Assembly: GCA_030695565.1 (NCBI GenBank)
Contig: JAUYRZ010000083.1
Location: 1 to 64,000 of the forward strand
Origin: Archangium sp.
GTDB lineage: Bacteria; Myxococcota; Myxococcia; Myxococcales; Myxococcaceae
Length of the DNA stretch: 64,000 nt
Reading direction: 5' to 3'
Shown in pieces: positions 34,493-44,894 of the stretch. Every line of letters begins with the position of its first letter. The stretch's first letter is position 1. The notes below the pieces were generated by a model. The model searched no databases, had not been told where the DNA came from, and saw only the letters and a program-made list of their open reading frames with translations. Both the position numbers and the translations under genes were made by a program.

Positions 34493-35085
34493 TGGCTGAA
34501 GGCGCCACGGTGACGCGTCTCCCCGAGAGGACGAAACGTCCTCCCGTCATCTCCAGCGCCGTGCTCGGTACGTTGTTCTTCATCGTGGCCGAGGTGATGT
34601 TCTTCTCGGGCGCCATCTCGGCGTTCACCATCAGCCGCTCCGGTGCGTTGCCCGGAACGTGGCCGATGCCGGGGCAGCCGCGGTTGCCCGCTGAAGCGAC
34701 CATGCTCAACACGGCGCTGCTGCTGCTCAGCGGCATCGTGTTGGTGGTGGCGCACCGGCTGTACCGCAAGCAGAACCCCATCGCGCACTGGGTGACCCTC
34801 TGTGCGTGGGCGCTCGGCGCCGGTTTCGTCGGGCTGCAGGGCGTGGAGTGGGCAGGCCTGCTCTCCCAGGGCCTCACGCTGACTTCGAGCCCGCTGGGCA
34901 GTTTCTTTTATTTGATCGTCGGCTCGCACGCGGTGCACGCCGTCGTCGCGCTCATCGCGCTGGGCGTTGCGTGGTTGCAGATGGCGCGCAACAAGCTGGC
35001 GCCGGGCCTGTTCTTCGGCGCGCAGACCTTCTGGTACTTCGTGGTGCTGCTGTGGCCCATCATCTACCTGCGGGTGTATTTCTAA
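34492..35085 (+). CDS. Second cytochrome c oxidase subunit III-like protein
   Basis: 197 aa from the ATG at 34492. Again a subunit III fold: 'TLFFIVAEVMFFSGAISAF', 'GLQGVEWAGLL', 'YLIVGSHAVHAVVALIALG' and 'FWYFVVLLWPIIYL'. It is clearly diverged from coxC, so it is an old paralogue and not a recent copy. Two subunit III genes also occur in other bacterial alternative complex III/oxidase clusters. Its stop overlaps the next start by 1 nt (TAATG). Confidence 0.88.
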   Translation: MAEGATVTRLPERTKRPPVISSAVLGTLFFIVAEVMFFSGAISAFTISRSGALPGTWPMPGQPRLPAEATMLNTALLLLSGIVLVVAHRLYRKQNPIAHWVTLCAWALGAGFVGLQGVEWAGLLSQGLTLTSSPLGSFFYLIVGSHAVHAVVALIALGVAWLQMARNKLAPGLFFGAQTFWYFVVLLWPIIYLRVYF

Positions 35086-35306
35086 TGACGCGTGTGACTT
35101 CACTGCTGCTTGCGCTGCTGGCTTCCCCCGCCTTCGCCTGCGCGGTGTGTGGAGCGGGTGAAGACGATCCGTCGCGCACCTCGTACATCGGGATGACCAT
35201 CATCATCTCGTTGCTCCCGCTGGGCATGCTGGGCGGCATCGTGGGCTACGTGTTCATGAAGTCGCGTGAGCCGGCGCCCACCGAAGCAGACAGGGTCGAG
35301 CCGTAG
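35085..35306 (+). CDS. Small membrane protein with signal peptide and CxxC, oxidase cluster
   Basis: 73 aa from the ATG at 35085 (the track's 34806 start is inside the previous gene). Signal peptide to 'ASPAFA', then 'CAVCGAGEDD' and one membrane helix ('TIIISLLPLGMLGGIVGYVF') with a short charged tail. The CxxC is not followed by His, so it is not a heme site; it may bind copper or form a disulfide. The single-nucleotide stop/start overlap ties it to the oxidase operon. No named family recognised. Confidence 0.7.
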   Translation: MTRVTSLLLALLASPAFACAVCGAGEDDPSRTSYIGMTIIISLLPLGMLGGIVGYVFMKSREPAPTEADRVEP

Positions 35307-35330
35307 CCGTCGCCCCTCCTTGTGGACATA

Positions 35331-35338
35331 ATGGCCAT
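35331..35338. promoter_or_regulatory. Palindrome ATGGCCAT at the antitoxin start, candidate operator
   Basis: ATGGCCAT lies directly before the antitoxin ATG, preceded by a -10-like CATAAT (35327-35332). Phd/YefM antitoxins usually repress their own promoter by binding such palindromes. A good -35 box is not visible. Short and unproven. Confidence 0.35.
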
Positions 35339-35611
35339 ATGGACGTCTCCGTCAGAAAGCTGAAAGACAACCTCAGCGCGTACCTTCGACGCGTTCAGGC
35401 TGGCGAGCCCGTCATCGTCACCGACCACGGGCGGCCGGTCGCTGCGTTGGTCTCGCTCTCGCCCCAGGCTGACTCTCCCTCCGAACGGCTCGCGCAGCTC
35501 GAGGCGTCGGGTGAAGTCACCGCACCGACCAGCACCGTCTTCGAGAAGGTGAAGCGGTCTCGCGTGCGAGGCAAGAGTGTCTCCAGCACGCTGCTGAGCG
35601 ACCGCGGGTGA
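35339..35611 (+). CDS. Phd/YefM-type antitoxin
   Basis: 90 aa. 'MDVSVRKLKDNLSAYLRRVQAGEPVIVTDHGRPVAALV' organisation is the diagnostic Phd/YefM N-terminal DNA-binding domain, followed by a flexible toxin-binding tail. It neutralises the VapC-type toxin encoded next and probably represses the pair. Its stop overlaps the toxin start by 4 nt (GTGA), typical of type II toxin-antitoxin operons. Confidence 0.92.
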   Translation: MDVSVRKLKDNLSAYLRRVQAGEPVIVTDHGRPVAALVSLSPQADSPSERLAQLEASGEVTAPTSTVFEKVKRSRVRGKSVSSTLLSDRG

Positions 35612-36039
35612 TTCACTTTCTCGACTCGAGTGCCCTCGTGAAGCGCTACGTCGAGGAAGAAGGGAGCGCGGTGATCGCGCTGCTCTTTCGTGGGAAGAAG
35701 ATGCTCGCGGTCAGCCGCCTGGCTGAGGTCGAAGTGCCCCTCGCCCTGGCGAAGCGCGCCCGGCGGGGCGACTTGAAGGAGGCGGAGGCCCGCGCCCATG
35801 GTGAGCACGTGCTCCGAGACCTCAAGAGCATGCGGGTGGCCGAACTTCGCCAACGCACGTTCGAACACGCCCGCGAGCTCGGTTGGGCTCATGGGTTGCG
35901 TGCGTACGACGCGCTTCAGCTCGCTTCCGCCAGCCGCTTGAAAACCGAGACGGGCATGTCGCTCACGTTCTGGTGCGCCGACGAGGGCCTCAATCAGGCC
36001 GCCCGCGACGAGGGACTTCGGGTAGGGCTGCTCTCGTGA
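35608..36039 (+). CDS. VapC-type PIN-domain toxin (ribonuclease)
   Basis: 143 aa, GTG start overlapping the antitoxin stop. PIN catalytic acidic residues are in 'HFLDSSALVKRY' (Asp5), 'RLAEVEV' (Glu), 'RAYDALQLASA' (Asp) and 'FWCADEGLNQAA' (Asp). PIN toxins cleave tRNA or rRNA when freed from the antitoxin. Unusually, its own stop overlaps the GTG of the SCO gene, coupling a toxin to a copper chaperone in the respiratory operon. Confidence 0.92.
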   Translation: MIHFLDSSALVKRYVEEEGSAVIALLFRGKKMLAVSRLAEVEVPLALAKRARRGDLKEAEARAHGEHVLRDLKSMRVAELRQRTFEHARELGWAHGLRAYDALQLASASRLKTETGMSLTFWCADEGLNQAARDEGLRVGLLS

Positions 36040-36644
36040 GCCCCGAAGCAAAGAAGCCGTTCTGGAAGAACCCCTATTTGATCGGGTTTCTCATCGGAGC
36101 GACCTTCCTCACCATTCTCCCGTTCATGCAGCGCCAGTTCCTCAAGGCGCCGCCGCCGCTGCGCCAGCTCACCGCGTGGGATGTGCCCTCGTTGAGCGGC
36201 GCCCCGGTCTCCACCGCGGCGCTGACGGGCAAGATCGTGTTGGCCACCACCGAGGTGGGTATCTGCGACCTTGCCTGTCTCGAGCGCCAGAAGACCTTCG
36301 GCCTCGCCGTGCGCCACGTGGACGATCTGGGCGACAAGGTGGTGCTGGTCACCCTGGTCGGCGAGCAGGCCACCGCTGGCCTTGCCGAGCTGATCCAGAC
36401 CGCCACGCCTGCCTGGCGCTTCGCCGGCGGCACCGATGCGCACCTCGAGCCGCTCTTAGGCCAGCTGCAGGTCGGCCTCGACCAGTTCCTCGAGCCGCCG
36501 AGCGCGAACTTCGCCAAGGCCCACGTGATCGTGCTGATCGATCAGAACGATGCGGTGCGCGGATATTGGATGAACGACGGGGCGGGGCGCGGAAACTCCA
36601 TCAACGCAGCCCGGCTGCTGGCCAAGCACGGCCCCAACCCCTGA
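36036..36644 (+). CDS. SCO1/SenC-family copper chaperone
   Basis: 202 aa from the GTG at 36036. One N-terminal membrane anchor (residues ~13-32) and a thioredoxin-like domain with the copper motif CxxxC as 'GICDLACLERQ' and the third ligand His in 'AKAHVIVLIDQND'. SCO proteins help assemble the CuA centre of subunit II. The domain is shorter and more diverged than classical SCO1. It is downstream of the toxin gene with a GTGA overlap and upstream of actA. Confidence 0.8.
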   Translation: MSPEAKKPFWKNPYLIGFLIGATFLTILPFMQRQFLKAPPPLRQLTAWDVPSLSGAPVSTAALTGKIVLATTEVGICDLACLERQKTFGLAVRHVDDLGDKVVLVTLVGEQATAGLAELIQTATPAWRFAGGTDAHLEPLLGQLQVGLDQFLEPPSANFAKAHVIVLIDQNDAVRGYWMNDGAGRGNSINAARLLAKHGPNP

Positions 36645-36776
36645 ACCGCAACCAGAAGTGAGCGCTGGCATCAGCTGCACTCGATGTGTGCAGTCGACGC
36701 TTCAAGCGCTCGGAAATAGATGTTGTTCCCGCAGCACGGATTCGGTACGTGCCGCCACCTCCAAGAGGTCGACACC
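36645..36776. other. Intergenic leader of the act genes
   Basis: This 132-nt gap is the only sizeable break in the respiratory block after the toxin-antitoxin pair. It contains a hairpin CTGCAC-TCGATGT-GTGCAG at 36675-36693. No promoter could be called with confidence. It may be a separate start point for actABCDEF or an attenuation site. Confidence 0.4.
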
Positions 36777-37505
36777 ATGGCTCAGATTTTTCCCCGGTGG
36801 ACCAATCAGACTCCCCGGCTCATCACCATCGGCGGCCTCCTAGGGCTCGCTGCGCTGATCTTCGCGGTCTACTGGTGGGCGTCGCCGTACCACACCGACG
36901 TCGGCTATCAGCCCAAACAACCCGTCGCGTACAGCCACGCGCTGCACGCAGGCGAGCTGAAGATGGACTGCCGCTACTGCCACGTGAACGCCGAGCGCGG
37001 CGCTTCTGCCGGTGTTCCTCCGACCGCGACGTGCATGAACTGCCACGCCCAGGTGAAGAAGGGCTCGGAGCAGCTCAAGCCCGTCTACGACTCGTGGCTC
37101 GACGGCAAGGGCGACAAGAGCATCGAGTGGGTGCGCATTCACAAGCTGCCCGACTACGCGTACTTCAATCACTCGGCGCACGTGGCGCTGGGCGTCGGTG
37201 AGAACCGCGCCGCCATCGGCTGCGAGACCTGCCACGGCCGAATCGACCAGATGGTGGTCGTTCGCCAAGATCAGCCGCTCTCCATGGCCTGGTGCATCGA
37301 CTGCCACAGCAACCCGGGCCCGAACCTGCGCCCCACCGACGCCGTCACCAAGATGGGCTGGAGCGCCGACCTCGACTGGCAGGAGAGCCAGAAGCGCATC
37401 GCCCTGACGCTCAACCCTCCGGGCTCGTTGTCGGGCGCGCAGAAGTTCGTCGACGGCCAATACAAAACGTATGCGACGGCCGGCTGTACCGGCTGCCACC
37501 GCTGA
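36777..37505 (+). CDS. actA: Alternative complex III subunit A, pentaheme cytochrome c
   Basis: 242 aa from the ATG at 36777 with 'CAAGAGG' upstream. One membrane anchor (residues ~14-34) and five CxxCH heme sites: CRYCH, CMNCH, CETCH, CIDCH and CTGCH, the last four residues from the end. This matches the pentaheme ActA subunit that moves electrons from the iron-sulfur subunit ActB to the monoheme subunit in the periplasm. Confidence 0.93.
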   Translation: MAQIFPRWTNQTPRLITIGGLLGLAALIFAVYWWASPYHTDVGYQPKQPVAYSHALHAGELKMDCRYCHVNAERGASAGVPPTATCMNCHAQVKKGSEQLKPVYDSWLDGKGDKSIEWVRIHKLPDYAYFNHSAHVALGVGENRAAIGCETCHGRIDQMVVVRQDQPLSMAWCIDCHSNPGPNLRPTDAVTKMGWSADLDWQESQKRIALTLNPPGSLSGAQKFVDGQYKTYATAGCTGCHR

Positions 37506-37526
37506 AGCTGTGAAGGAGCGAAAGTC

Positions 37527-40500
37527 ATGAAGAAGGATCCTTACGCGCCGCTTCGCGACTCGATGACGCAGCAGCCGGAGTACTGGCGCTCGCTCGAGCA
37601 CCGCAGCAATGACGAGTCGGTCAGCAAGACGGTCGACCTCGAGTTCCCCACGGGCATCACCACGCCCTCAGGCTTCAACCGCCGAGACGCGATGAAGCTG
37701 GCCGGCGCGTCGCTCGCGCTGGGTTCACTTGCGGGCTGCGAGAAGCTGCGCCGCGACCCCGAAGAGATTCTTCCCTTCGTGCGCGCCCCCGAGAAGTACG
37801 TCGCCGGCAACTCGCTGCTGTACGCGACCGCCGCCATGCGCTCCGAAGGTGCCATCGGCCTGCTCGCCGAGCAGAACGACGGCCGCCCCACCAAGCTCGA
37901 GGGCAACCCGCTGCACCCCTCGACCCTGGGCGCGAGCGACACCTGGGCCCAGGCCGAGATCCTCAAGCTCTACGACCCCGAGCGCGCCAAGTCGCCGCTC
38001 AAGGCCGGCGTCGCCGCCAAGTGGGAAGAGTGGGATGCGTTCGCCAAGGAGAAGCTCGCCCAGCACGTGACCGATCAGGGCAAGGGCCTGGCCTTCCTCG
38101 TCGAAGAAGAGTCGGGCCCCACCTTCGAGCGCCTGCTGGCGAAGCTGCCCCAGGCGAAGGTCGTGCGCTTCGACCCGCTCGCGCCTGACAACGCCATCCA
38201 GGGCGCGCAGCTCGCGTTCGGCCCCGGCGCCCGCGCGCACTACGACCTCGCCACCGCGAAGGTCGTCTTCTCGCTCGAGTCCGACTTCCTCCTCACGGGC
38301 CCCGATCACCTCAAGCTGGCGCGCCAGTTCGGTGCGACCCGCGCGGTGCACAAGCAGGAAGACGCCTCGAAGATGATCCGCCTGTACGTGGCGGAGGCCG
38401 GCTTCAGCAACACCGGCACCAACGCCGATCACCGCGTGCGCATCAGCTCGGCCGAGGGCGTCAACGTGCTCAAGGCCCTCGCGTCGGAGCTCGGGCTGAC
38501 CGACCTCGCCGCGGGCGGCGCGCAGCTGAGCGACGTGCAGAAGAAGTTCGTGGCGGGCCTCGCGAAAGACCTGACCGCGAACAAGGGCACCTCGGCGATC
38601 TTCGTCGGAGAGCGCCAGCCGGCCGCGGTTCACGCGCTCGGTCACGCCATCAACGCCGCGCTGGGCAACGTGCCCGCGACGATGAAGGTCAGCTTCTCCG
38701 AGGCGCCCGTCGCGCGCGTCGGAATGCACGAGCAGCTCGAGGCGCTGGTGAAGGGCCTCGGCACCGAGACCACCACCCTGGTCACCTTCGACGGCAACCC
38801 GCTCTACACCGCTCCGGGCTCGCTGAAAGTCGGCGAGGCGCTGAGCAAGGTCACCTTCGTGCACGCCGGCGTGCTCCCCGAAGAATCGGGGCTCAAGGCC
38901 ACCTGGCACCTGCCCACCGCACACTTCCTCGAGTCGTGGGGCGACGCGCGTGGTTGGGACGGCACCGCCAGCCTCGTGCAGCCGCTCATTCTCCCGATTC
39001 ACGGCGCTCGCGCCGCGGTCTCCGTGCTCGCGCAGCTGGTCGGCGAGGCCGAGACTTCTGATCGCAAGCTGGTCGAGCAGACCTGGCTCGGCAAGCAGGT
39101 CGCCGACGTGAAGGCCTGGCGCAAGTCGTTGCACGACGGCGTGATTCCGAACACCGCGCGCGCTGCTGCAGGCGCCGAAGTGAAGACCGCTGACGTCGTC
39201 GCTGCCGTGGCCACCGTGAAGGCCGTGACCGCCACGAAGGACTCGCTCGAGTTCATCGCGGTCGATGGTCACCTGAAGGACGGCCGTCTCTCCAACGTGT
39301 CGTGGCTGATGGAGCTGCCCGACTCGATGAGCAAGCTGTGCTGGGACAACGCGGCGATGATCTCGCCTGCGCTCGCCAAGGAGCTGGGCATCGGCAGCGG
39401 CGTGGTGAAGAACCGCTACGACGCCGAAGTGGTCGAGCTGAGCGTCGAAGGCCGCACCATCAAGGCGCCCACCTTCGTGCTGCCCGGCCTGGCCGACTAC
39501 TCCGTGGTGATGACGCGCGGCTACGGCCGCACCTTCGGCCACGTCGCCACCGGCGTCGGCACCGACGTGCACCCGCTGCTCGGCACCACCGGCTCGGTGG
39601 TGCAGGGGGTGAAGCTCACCAAGACGGGCACGGTGCAGGACCTCGCCTCGACGCAGGATCACTTCAGTGTCCCAGGCAACCCGCTCAAGGAGCTCTCCTT
39701 CGCGCAGATGTCGGCGGCCTCGACCGGCTCGCGTGATCGGGAGCTCGGCCTCGGCAACCCCGGTGACAGCGCGTACCGCCCGCTGTTCCGCTCGGCGACC
39801 GCCAGCACGTACCAGAAAGACGGCGCCGCCTTCGCGCACGTCGGCGACATCCCCGCGAACCTGGTCACCCTGGGCACGCCGAAGAACCGCCCCAGCAAGC
39901 CCATTCAGCCGCACAGCGAAGTCGTCTACGAAGGCCAGCAGTGGGGCATGGTCATCGACCTGTCTTCCTGCACCGGCTGCAACGTGTGCGCGATCGCCTG
40001 CGTCGCTGAGAACAACATCCCGGTGGTCGGCCGCGAGCAGGTGTTGCTCGGCCGCGAGATGCACTGGATCCGCGTCGACCGGTACTTCAGCGGTGACGTC
40101 GAGCAGCCCCGCGCGCTGCACCAGCCGATGACCTGCCAGCACTGCGAGAACGCGCCGTGCGAGCCCGTGTGCCCGGTCTCTGCGACGGTGCACGACGAAG
40201 AAGGTCTCAACGGCATGGCCTACAACCGGTGCATCGGCACCCGGTACTGCGCCAACAACTGCCCCTTCAAGGTGCGCCGCTTCAACTACCTCGACTTCAC
40301 CCACACGGGCGATTTCTACGTCGAGCCCGAGTGGAAGGAGCGCATGAAGACGCTCAAGCTGCAGCGCAACCCCGACGTCACGGTGCGCTACCGCGGCGTG
40401 ATGGAGAAGTGCACCTTCTGCACCCAGCGCATCGAAGAGGCGAAGGTCTCTGCCAAGCGCGCGGGCAACGATCGCAAGAAGCTGCCCGACGGCGCGGTGA

Positions 40501-40685
40501 CGCCGGCCTGCGCGCAGGCGTGCCCCACCCAGGCCATCACGTTCGGCAACATCAACGACCTCGAGTCGCGCGTCGCGAAGCTCAAGCAGAGCGAGCGCAA
40601 CTACGAGCTGCTGCAGGAACTCAACGTCCGCCCGCGCACCACGTACCTCGCGCGCGTTCGCAACGAGAACGAGGAGCTCGCCTGA
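37527..40685 (+). CDS. actB: Alternative complex III subunit B (molybdopterin-oxidoreductase-like plus iron-sulfur protein)
   Basis: 1052 aa. The N-terminal region has a twin-arginine-like and lipobox signal ('[21 protein letters not shown]' pattern). Residues ~60-740 resemble molybdopterin oxidoreductases; ActB proteins of this class are known to lack the cofactor. Residues ~800-1050 form a ferredoxin-type domain with four clusters: '[11 protein letters not shown]', '[13 protein letters not shown]', '[11 protein letters not shown]' and 'CTFC...CAQAC'. The protein takes electrons from quinol oxidation and hands them to ActA. It starts 21 nt after actA with 'GAAGGAGCG'-like Shine-Dalgarno upstream. 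Confidence 0.95.
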   Translation: MKKDPYAPLRDSMTQQPEYWRSLEHRSNDESVSKTVDLEFPTGITTPSGFNRRDAMKLAGASLALGSLAGCEKLRRDPEEILPFVRAPEKYVAGNSLLYATAAMRSEGAIGLLAEQNDGRPTKLEGNPLHPSTLGASDTWAQAEILKLYDPERAKSPLKAGVAAKWEEWDAFAKEKLAQHVTDQGKGLAFLVEEESGPTFERLLAKLPQAKVVRFDPLAPDNAIQGAQLAFGPGARAHYDLATAKVVFSLESDFLLTGPDHLKLARQFGATRAVHKQEDASKMIRLYVAEAGFSNTGTNADHRVRISSAEGVNVLKALASELGLTDLAAGGAQLSDVQKKFVAGLAKDLTANKGTSAIFVGERQPAAVHALGHAINAALGNVPATMKVSFSEAPVARVGMHEQLEALVKGLGTETTTLVTFDGNPLYTAPGSLKVGEALSKVTFVHAGVLPEESGLKATWHLPTAHFLESWGDARGWDGTASLVQPLILPIHGARAAVSVLAQLVGEAETSDRKLVEQTWLGKQVADVKAWRKSLHDGVIPNTARAAAGAEVKTADVVAAVATVKAVTATKDSLEFIAVDGHLKDGRLSNVSWLMELPDSMSKLCWDNAAMISPALAKELGIGSGVVKNRYDAEVVELSVEGRTIKAPTFVLPGLADYSVVMTRGYGRTFGHVATGVGTDVHPLLGTTGSVVQGVKLTKTGTVQDLASTQDHFSVPGNPLKELSFAQMSAASTGSRDRELGLGNPGDSAYRPLFRSATASTYQKDGAAFAHVGDIPANLVTLGTPKNRPSKPIQPHSEVVYEGQQWGMVIDLSSCTGCNVCAIACVAENNIPVVGREQVLLGREMHWIRVDRYFSGDVEQPRALHQPMTCQHCENAPCEPVCPVSATVHDEEGLNGMAYNRCIGTRYCANNCPFKVRRFNYLDFTHTGDFYVEPEWKERMKTLKLQRNPDVTVRYRGVMEKCTFCTQRIEEAKVSAKRAGNDRKKLPDGAVTPACAQACPTQAITFGNINDLESRVAKLKQSERNYELLQELNVRPRTTYLARVRNENEELA

Positions 40686-40686
40686 C

Positions 40687-42170
<1,484 letters not shown>

Positions 42171-42174
<4 letters not shown>

Positions 42175-42704
42175 GCACCAAGCTCTGGGGCGTGCTGGCT
42201 CAATACGAGAACCCGCACACCGTCACCAAGGGCTGCGAGGCCGTTCGTGACGCCGGTTACAGCGAGTGGGACGCCTGCGTTCCGTTTCCCGTGCACGGGC
42301 TGGATCGTGCGATGGGTTTGAAGCCCTCGAAGCTGCCGTGGATCGTGCTGGCCGTGGGCATCGCGGGCAGCAGCGCCGCGTTGTTCTTCGAGACGTGGGC
42401 GATGGGCTGGGCGTACCCGATCATCGTCGGCGGCAAGCCGCTCTTCTCGCTGCCCGCGTTCGTGCCCGTCTGGTACGAGCTCACCGTTCTGTCGAGCTGC
42501 GTGACCGCGTTCCTTGCGAACTGGATTCTCAACGGTCTGCCGCGCCCGCATCACCCGGCCTTCGCCAGCAAGGCGTTCGAGCGCGTCACCGACGATAAGT
42601 TCTTCATCATGGTCGAGGCGACTGATCCCAAGTTCGACCTCGAGAAGACGAAGGCGCTGCTCACCAGCACGGGCGCGACCCTCGTCGAGGAGTTGGAGCC
42701 GTGA
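42171..42704 (+). CDS. actD: Alternative complex III subunit D (DUF3341)
   Basis: 177 aa with two membrane helices (residues ~55-75 and 98-120). '[19 protein letters not shown]' at the start, '[15 protein letters not shown]' and 'LPRPHHPAF' are typical of DUF3341/ActD. Structural subunit linking ActC and ActF. Overlaps actC and actE by 4 nt each. Confidence 0.93.
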
Positions 42705-43639
42705 AAACCCTCAAGCTGTCAGCGCTCTCCGTCGTCGTGCTCCTCGGCGGTTGCCGCGGTTGGGACACCGAAGAGCGGCCGATTCATCTCATCAAGAACA
42801 TGGACACCCAGGAGAAGGGCAAGGCGTACCGCCGCGACTCCACGGGTCTGTTCGCCGATGGTCGCATGTCGCGGCTGCCCGTCGAAGGCACGCTCGCGCA
42901 GGGCCAGCTGGTCGAAGACTTCCAGTTCGAGGAAGGCATCGACGAGGTCACCCCGGGCGAGCCCACCCAGGCGTTCCCCGCGAGCGTGAAGTCCGAGATG
43001 GACCTCAACGTCGCGCGTGGTCAGAACCGGTACCAGATCTACTGCACGCCGTGCCACGGCCCTGCGCTGGACGGGAAGGGTACTGTCGCCGGTCTCGCGC
43101 TCGATGGTGGGCCTCGGCTCACGGTGGCACCTCCCAGCCTGCACCTGGAGCGCATCTCCAAAGAGATGGTCGTCGGGAAGATCTACTCGGCGATTCGCAA
43201 CGGCGTGAACAACGGCAACATGCCGAGCTATGCGGCGCAGCTCTCCACGGCAGATCGGTGGGCGATCGTCGCGTACGTGAAGAGCGAGCAGATGAAGAAG
43301 GACTCTTCGGTTCCGCTCGAGCCGGGCAAGGTGGCCGGTCCCGACATCTCGAAGGGTGCGACTGCCGAAGCTGGGGCCGTTCTGTACAAGTCGAAGGGCT
43401 GCAACGCCTGTCACTCCGTCGACGGCACCAGGGTCGTCGGCCCGACCTTCAAGGGCATCTGGGGCCGCGTCGAAGGCACCAACGCGGGCGACGTGACCGT
43501 CGACCTCGCGTACGTGAAGGAGTCGATCCTCAATCCGATGGCGAAGATCGTGAACGGCTACCCGCCCGCCATGCCGCCTCAGCAGCTCAATGATCTCGAG
43601 GTCGAGAGCATCACGCTGTTCATGCAGACGTTGAAGTGA
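42701..43639 (+). CDS. actE: Alternative complex III subunit E with a second cytochrome c domain
   Basis: 312 aa, starting with GTG inside the actD stop. Lipobox 'VVVLLGGCRG'. Two heme sites: 'CTPCH' near residue 112 and 'CNACH' near 234. The first domain matches monoheme ActE ('GQNRYQIYCTPCHG', 'YAAQLSTADRWAIVAYV'). The second ('YKSKGCNACHSVDGTRVVGPTFKGIWG') is a separate class I cytochrome c like those of oxidase-linked subunits. The fusion gives a direct route from alternative complex III to the CuA centre. Outer face of the membrane. Confidence 0.9.
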   Translation: MKTLKLSALSVVVLLGGCRGWDTEERPIHLIKNMDTQEKGKAYRRDSTGLFADGRMSRLPVEGTLAQGQLVEDFQFEEGIDEVTPGEPTQAFPASVKSEMDLNVARGQNRYQIYCTPCHGPALDGKGTVAGLALDGGPRLTVAPPSLHLERISKEMVVGKIYSAIRNGVNNGNMPSYAAQLSTADRWAIVAYVKSEQMKKDSSVPLEPGKVAGPDISKGATAEAGAVLYKSKGCNACHSVDGTRVVGPTFKGIWGRVEGTNAGDVTVDLAYVKESILNPMAKIVNGYPPAMPPQQLNDLEVESITLFMQTLK

Positions 43640-43652
43640 TCAGAGGCCGACC

Positions 43653-44894
43653 GTGAGCCACGAAATCAAGAAGCCGGAAGACATTCAGATTCCCCCGTCG
43701 AGCTTCCTCGCGAAGCTGCCCATCCTGGGCGGCATCATGGCGGTCGCTGGGCTGGGCGCCACGCTGGGCTCGGCCTTTGGCGAGCACAAGGCGCGCGCGA
43801 TGTTCAGCTACCTCTGGGCGTTCGAGACGGTGCTGGCGGTCGCGCTCGGCGGCCTGGGGTGGCTGCTGATCGATCACACCGTTCGCTCCGGTTGGGGCGT
43901 GGTGGTGCGTCGCTTCGTCGAGACCACCTCGGCGACGTTGCCGGTGTTCATCCTGCTCTGGCTGCCCATCGGCTTCCTCGGCTTCCACGAGCTGTTCCCG
44001 TGGAGCCACGAGAGCGACCCGATCCTCCTGAAGAAGGCGTGGTTCCTGAGCCCGGGCTTCTGGTACGGCCGCTCGTTCTTCTACCTCGTGGTCTGGGCGG
44101 CGCTGGGCTGGTGGCTCTACAGCACGTCGATCAAGCAAGACTCGCTGTCCGGTGACGAGAACGCGCCGCAGCGCGAGAAGCTGATCCACACCATCCGCAA
44201 GGTGTGTGCGGCGGGCTTGCCCCTCTACGGTGTGACGCTCTCGTTCGGCGCGATCGACTGGCTGATGTCGCTCCAGCCGCACTGGTACTCGACCATCTTC
44301 GGCGTCTACTACTTCACGGCCGGCATCCTGGCGTTCTTCGCCTTCGTGACGCTGATGTCGATGGCGGCGCAGGCGTCTGGTGCGCTCAAGACGGCGATCA
44401 ACACCGAGCACTTCCACGACCTCGGCAAGTTCATGTTCGGCTACACGATCTTCTGGGCGTACATCGCGTTCAGCCAGTTCGTGCTGATCTGGTACGCGAA
44501 CATTCCGGAAGAGACCGAGTTCTACATGGTCCGCATGGAAGGCGGCTGGCAGTACATCTCGTACGGTCTGCCCATCGCGCACTTCTTCGTGCCGTTCCTG
44601 TTCATGCTGTCGCGTCAGATCAAGCGCAACCGCTCGTTCCTGGCCTTCGGCGCCGTGTGGACGCTCGTCATGCACTGCGTCGACATCTACTGGCTGGTGA
44701 TGCCGAACTACGGCGCGCACGGTGAAGGCGGTCACCACGAGCCGCACCTCGCTCCGAGCTACCTCGACTTCACGGCGCTGCTGGGTATGGCCGGCGTGTT
44801 CCTCGCGGTCTACGGCGTGCTCTTGAACCGGAACAAGGTCGTGGCCATCAACGACCCCCGGCTCCCCGAGTCGCTGGCGCACGAGAACTACTGA
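43653..44894 (+). CDS. actF: Alternative complex III subunit F, NrfD-like membrane protein
   Basis: 413 aa with about ten membrane helices, shorter than ActC. Signatures 'WLPIGFLGFHELFPWSHES', 'SFGAIDWLMSLQPHWYSTIFG' and 'GYTIFWAYIAFSQFVLIWYANIPEE' match ActF. It is the second proton-channel-like subunit of the complex. Start GTG at 43653. Last gene of the block; its end overlaps the convergent sorted-protein gene by 7 nt, with no terminator visible. Confidence 0.93.
   Translation: MSHEIKKPEDIQIPPSSFLAKLPILGGIMAVAGLGATLGSAFGEHKARAMFSYLWAFETVLAVALGGLGWLLIDHTVRSGWGVVVRRFVETTSATLPVFILLWLPIGFLGFHELFPWSHESDPILLKKAWFLSPGFWYGRSFFYLVVWAALGWWLYSTSIKQDSLSGDENAPQREKLIHTIRKVCAAGLPLYGVTLSFGAIDWLMSLQPHWYSTIFGVYYFTAGILAFFAFVTLMSMAAQASGALKTAINTEHFHDLGKFMFGYTIFWAYIAFSQFVLIWYANIPEETEFYMVRMEGGWQYISYGLPIAHFFVPFLFMLSRQIKRNRSFLAFGAVWTLVMHCVDIYWLVMPNYGAHGEGGHHEPHLAPSYLDFTALLGMAGVFLAVYGVLLNRNKVVAINDPRLPESLAHENY

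Noticed and set aside
36675-36693. Hairpin before actA as a riboswitch
   Set aside because: Only a single 6-bp stem with a 7-nt loop; no conserved riboswitch core could be recognised.
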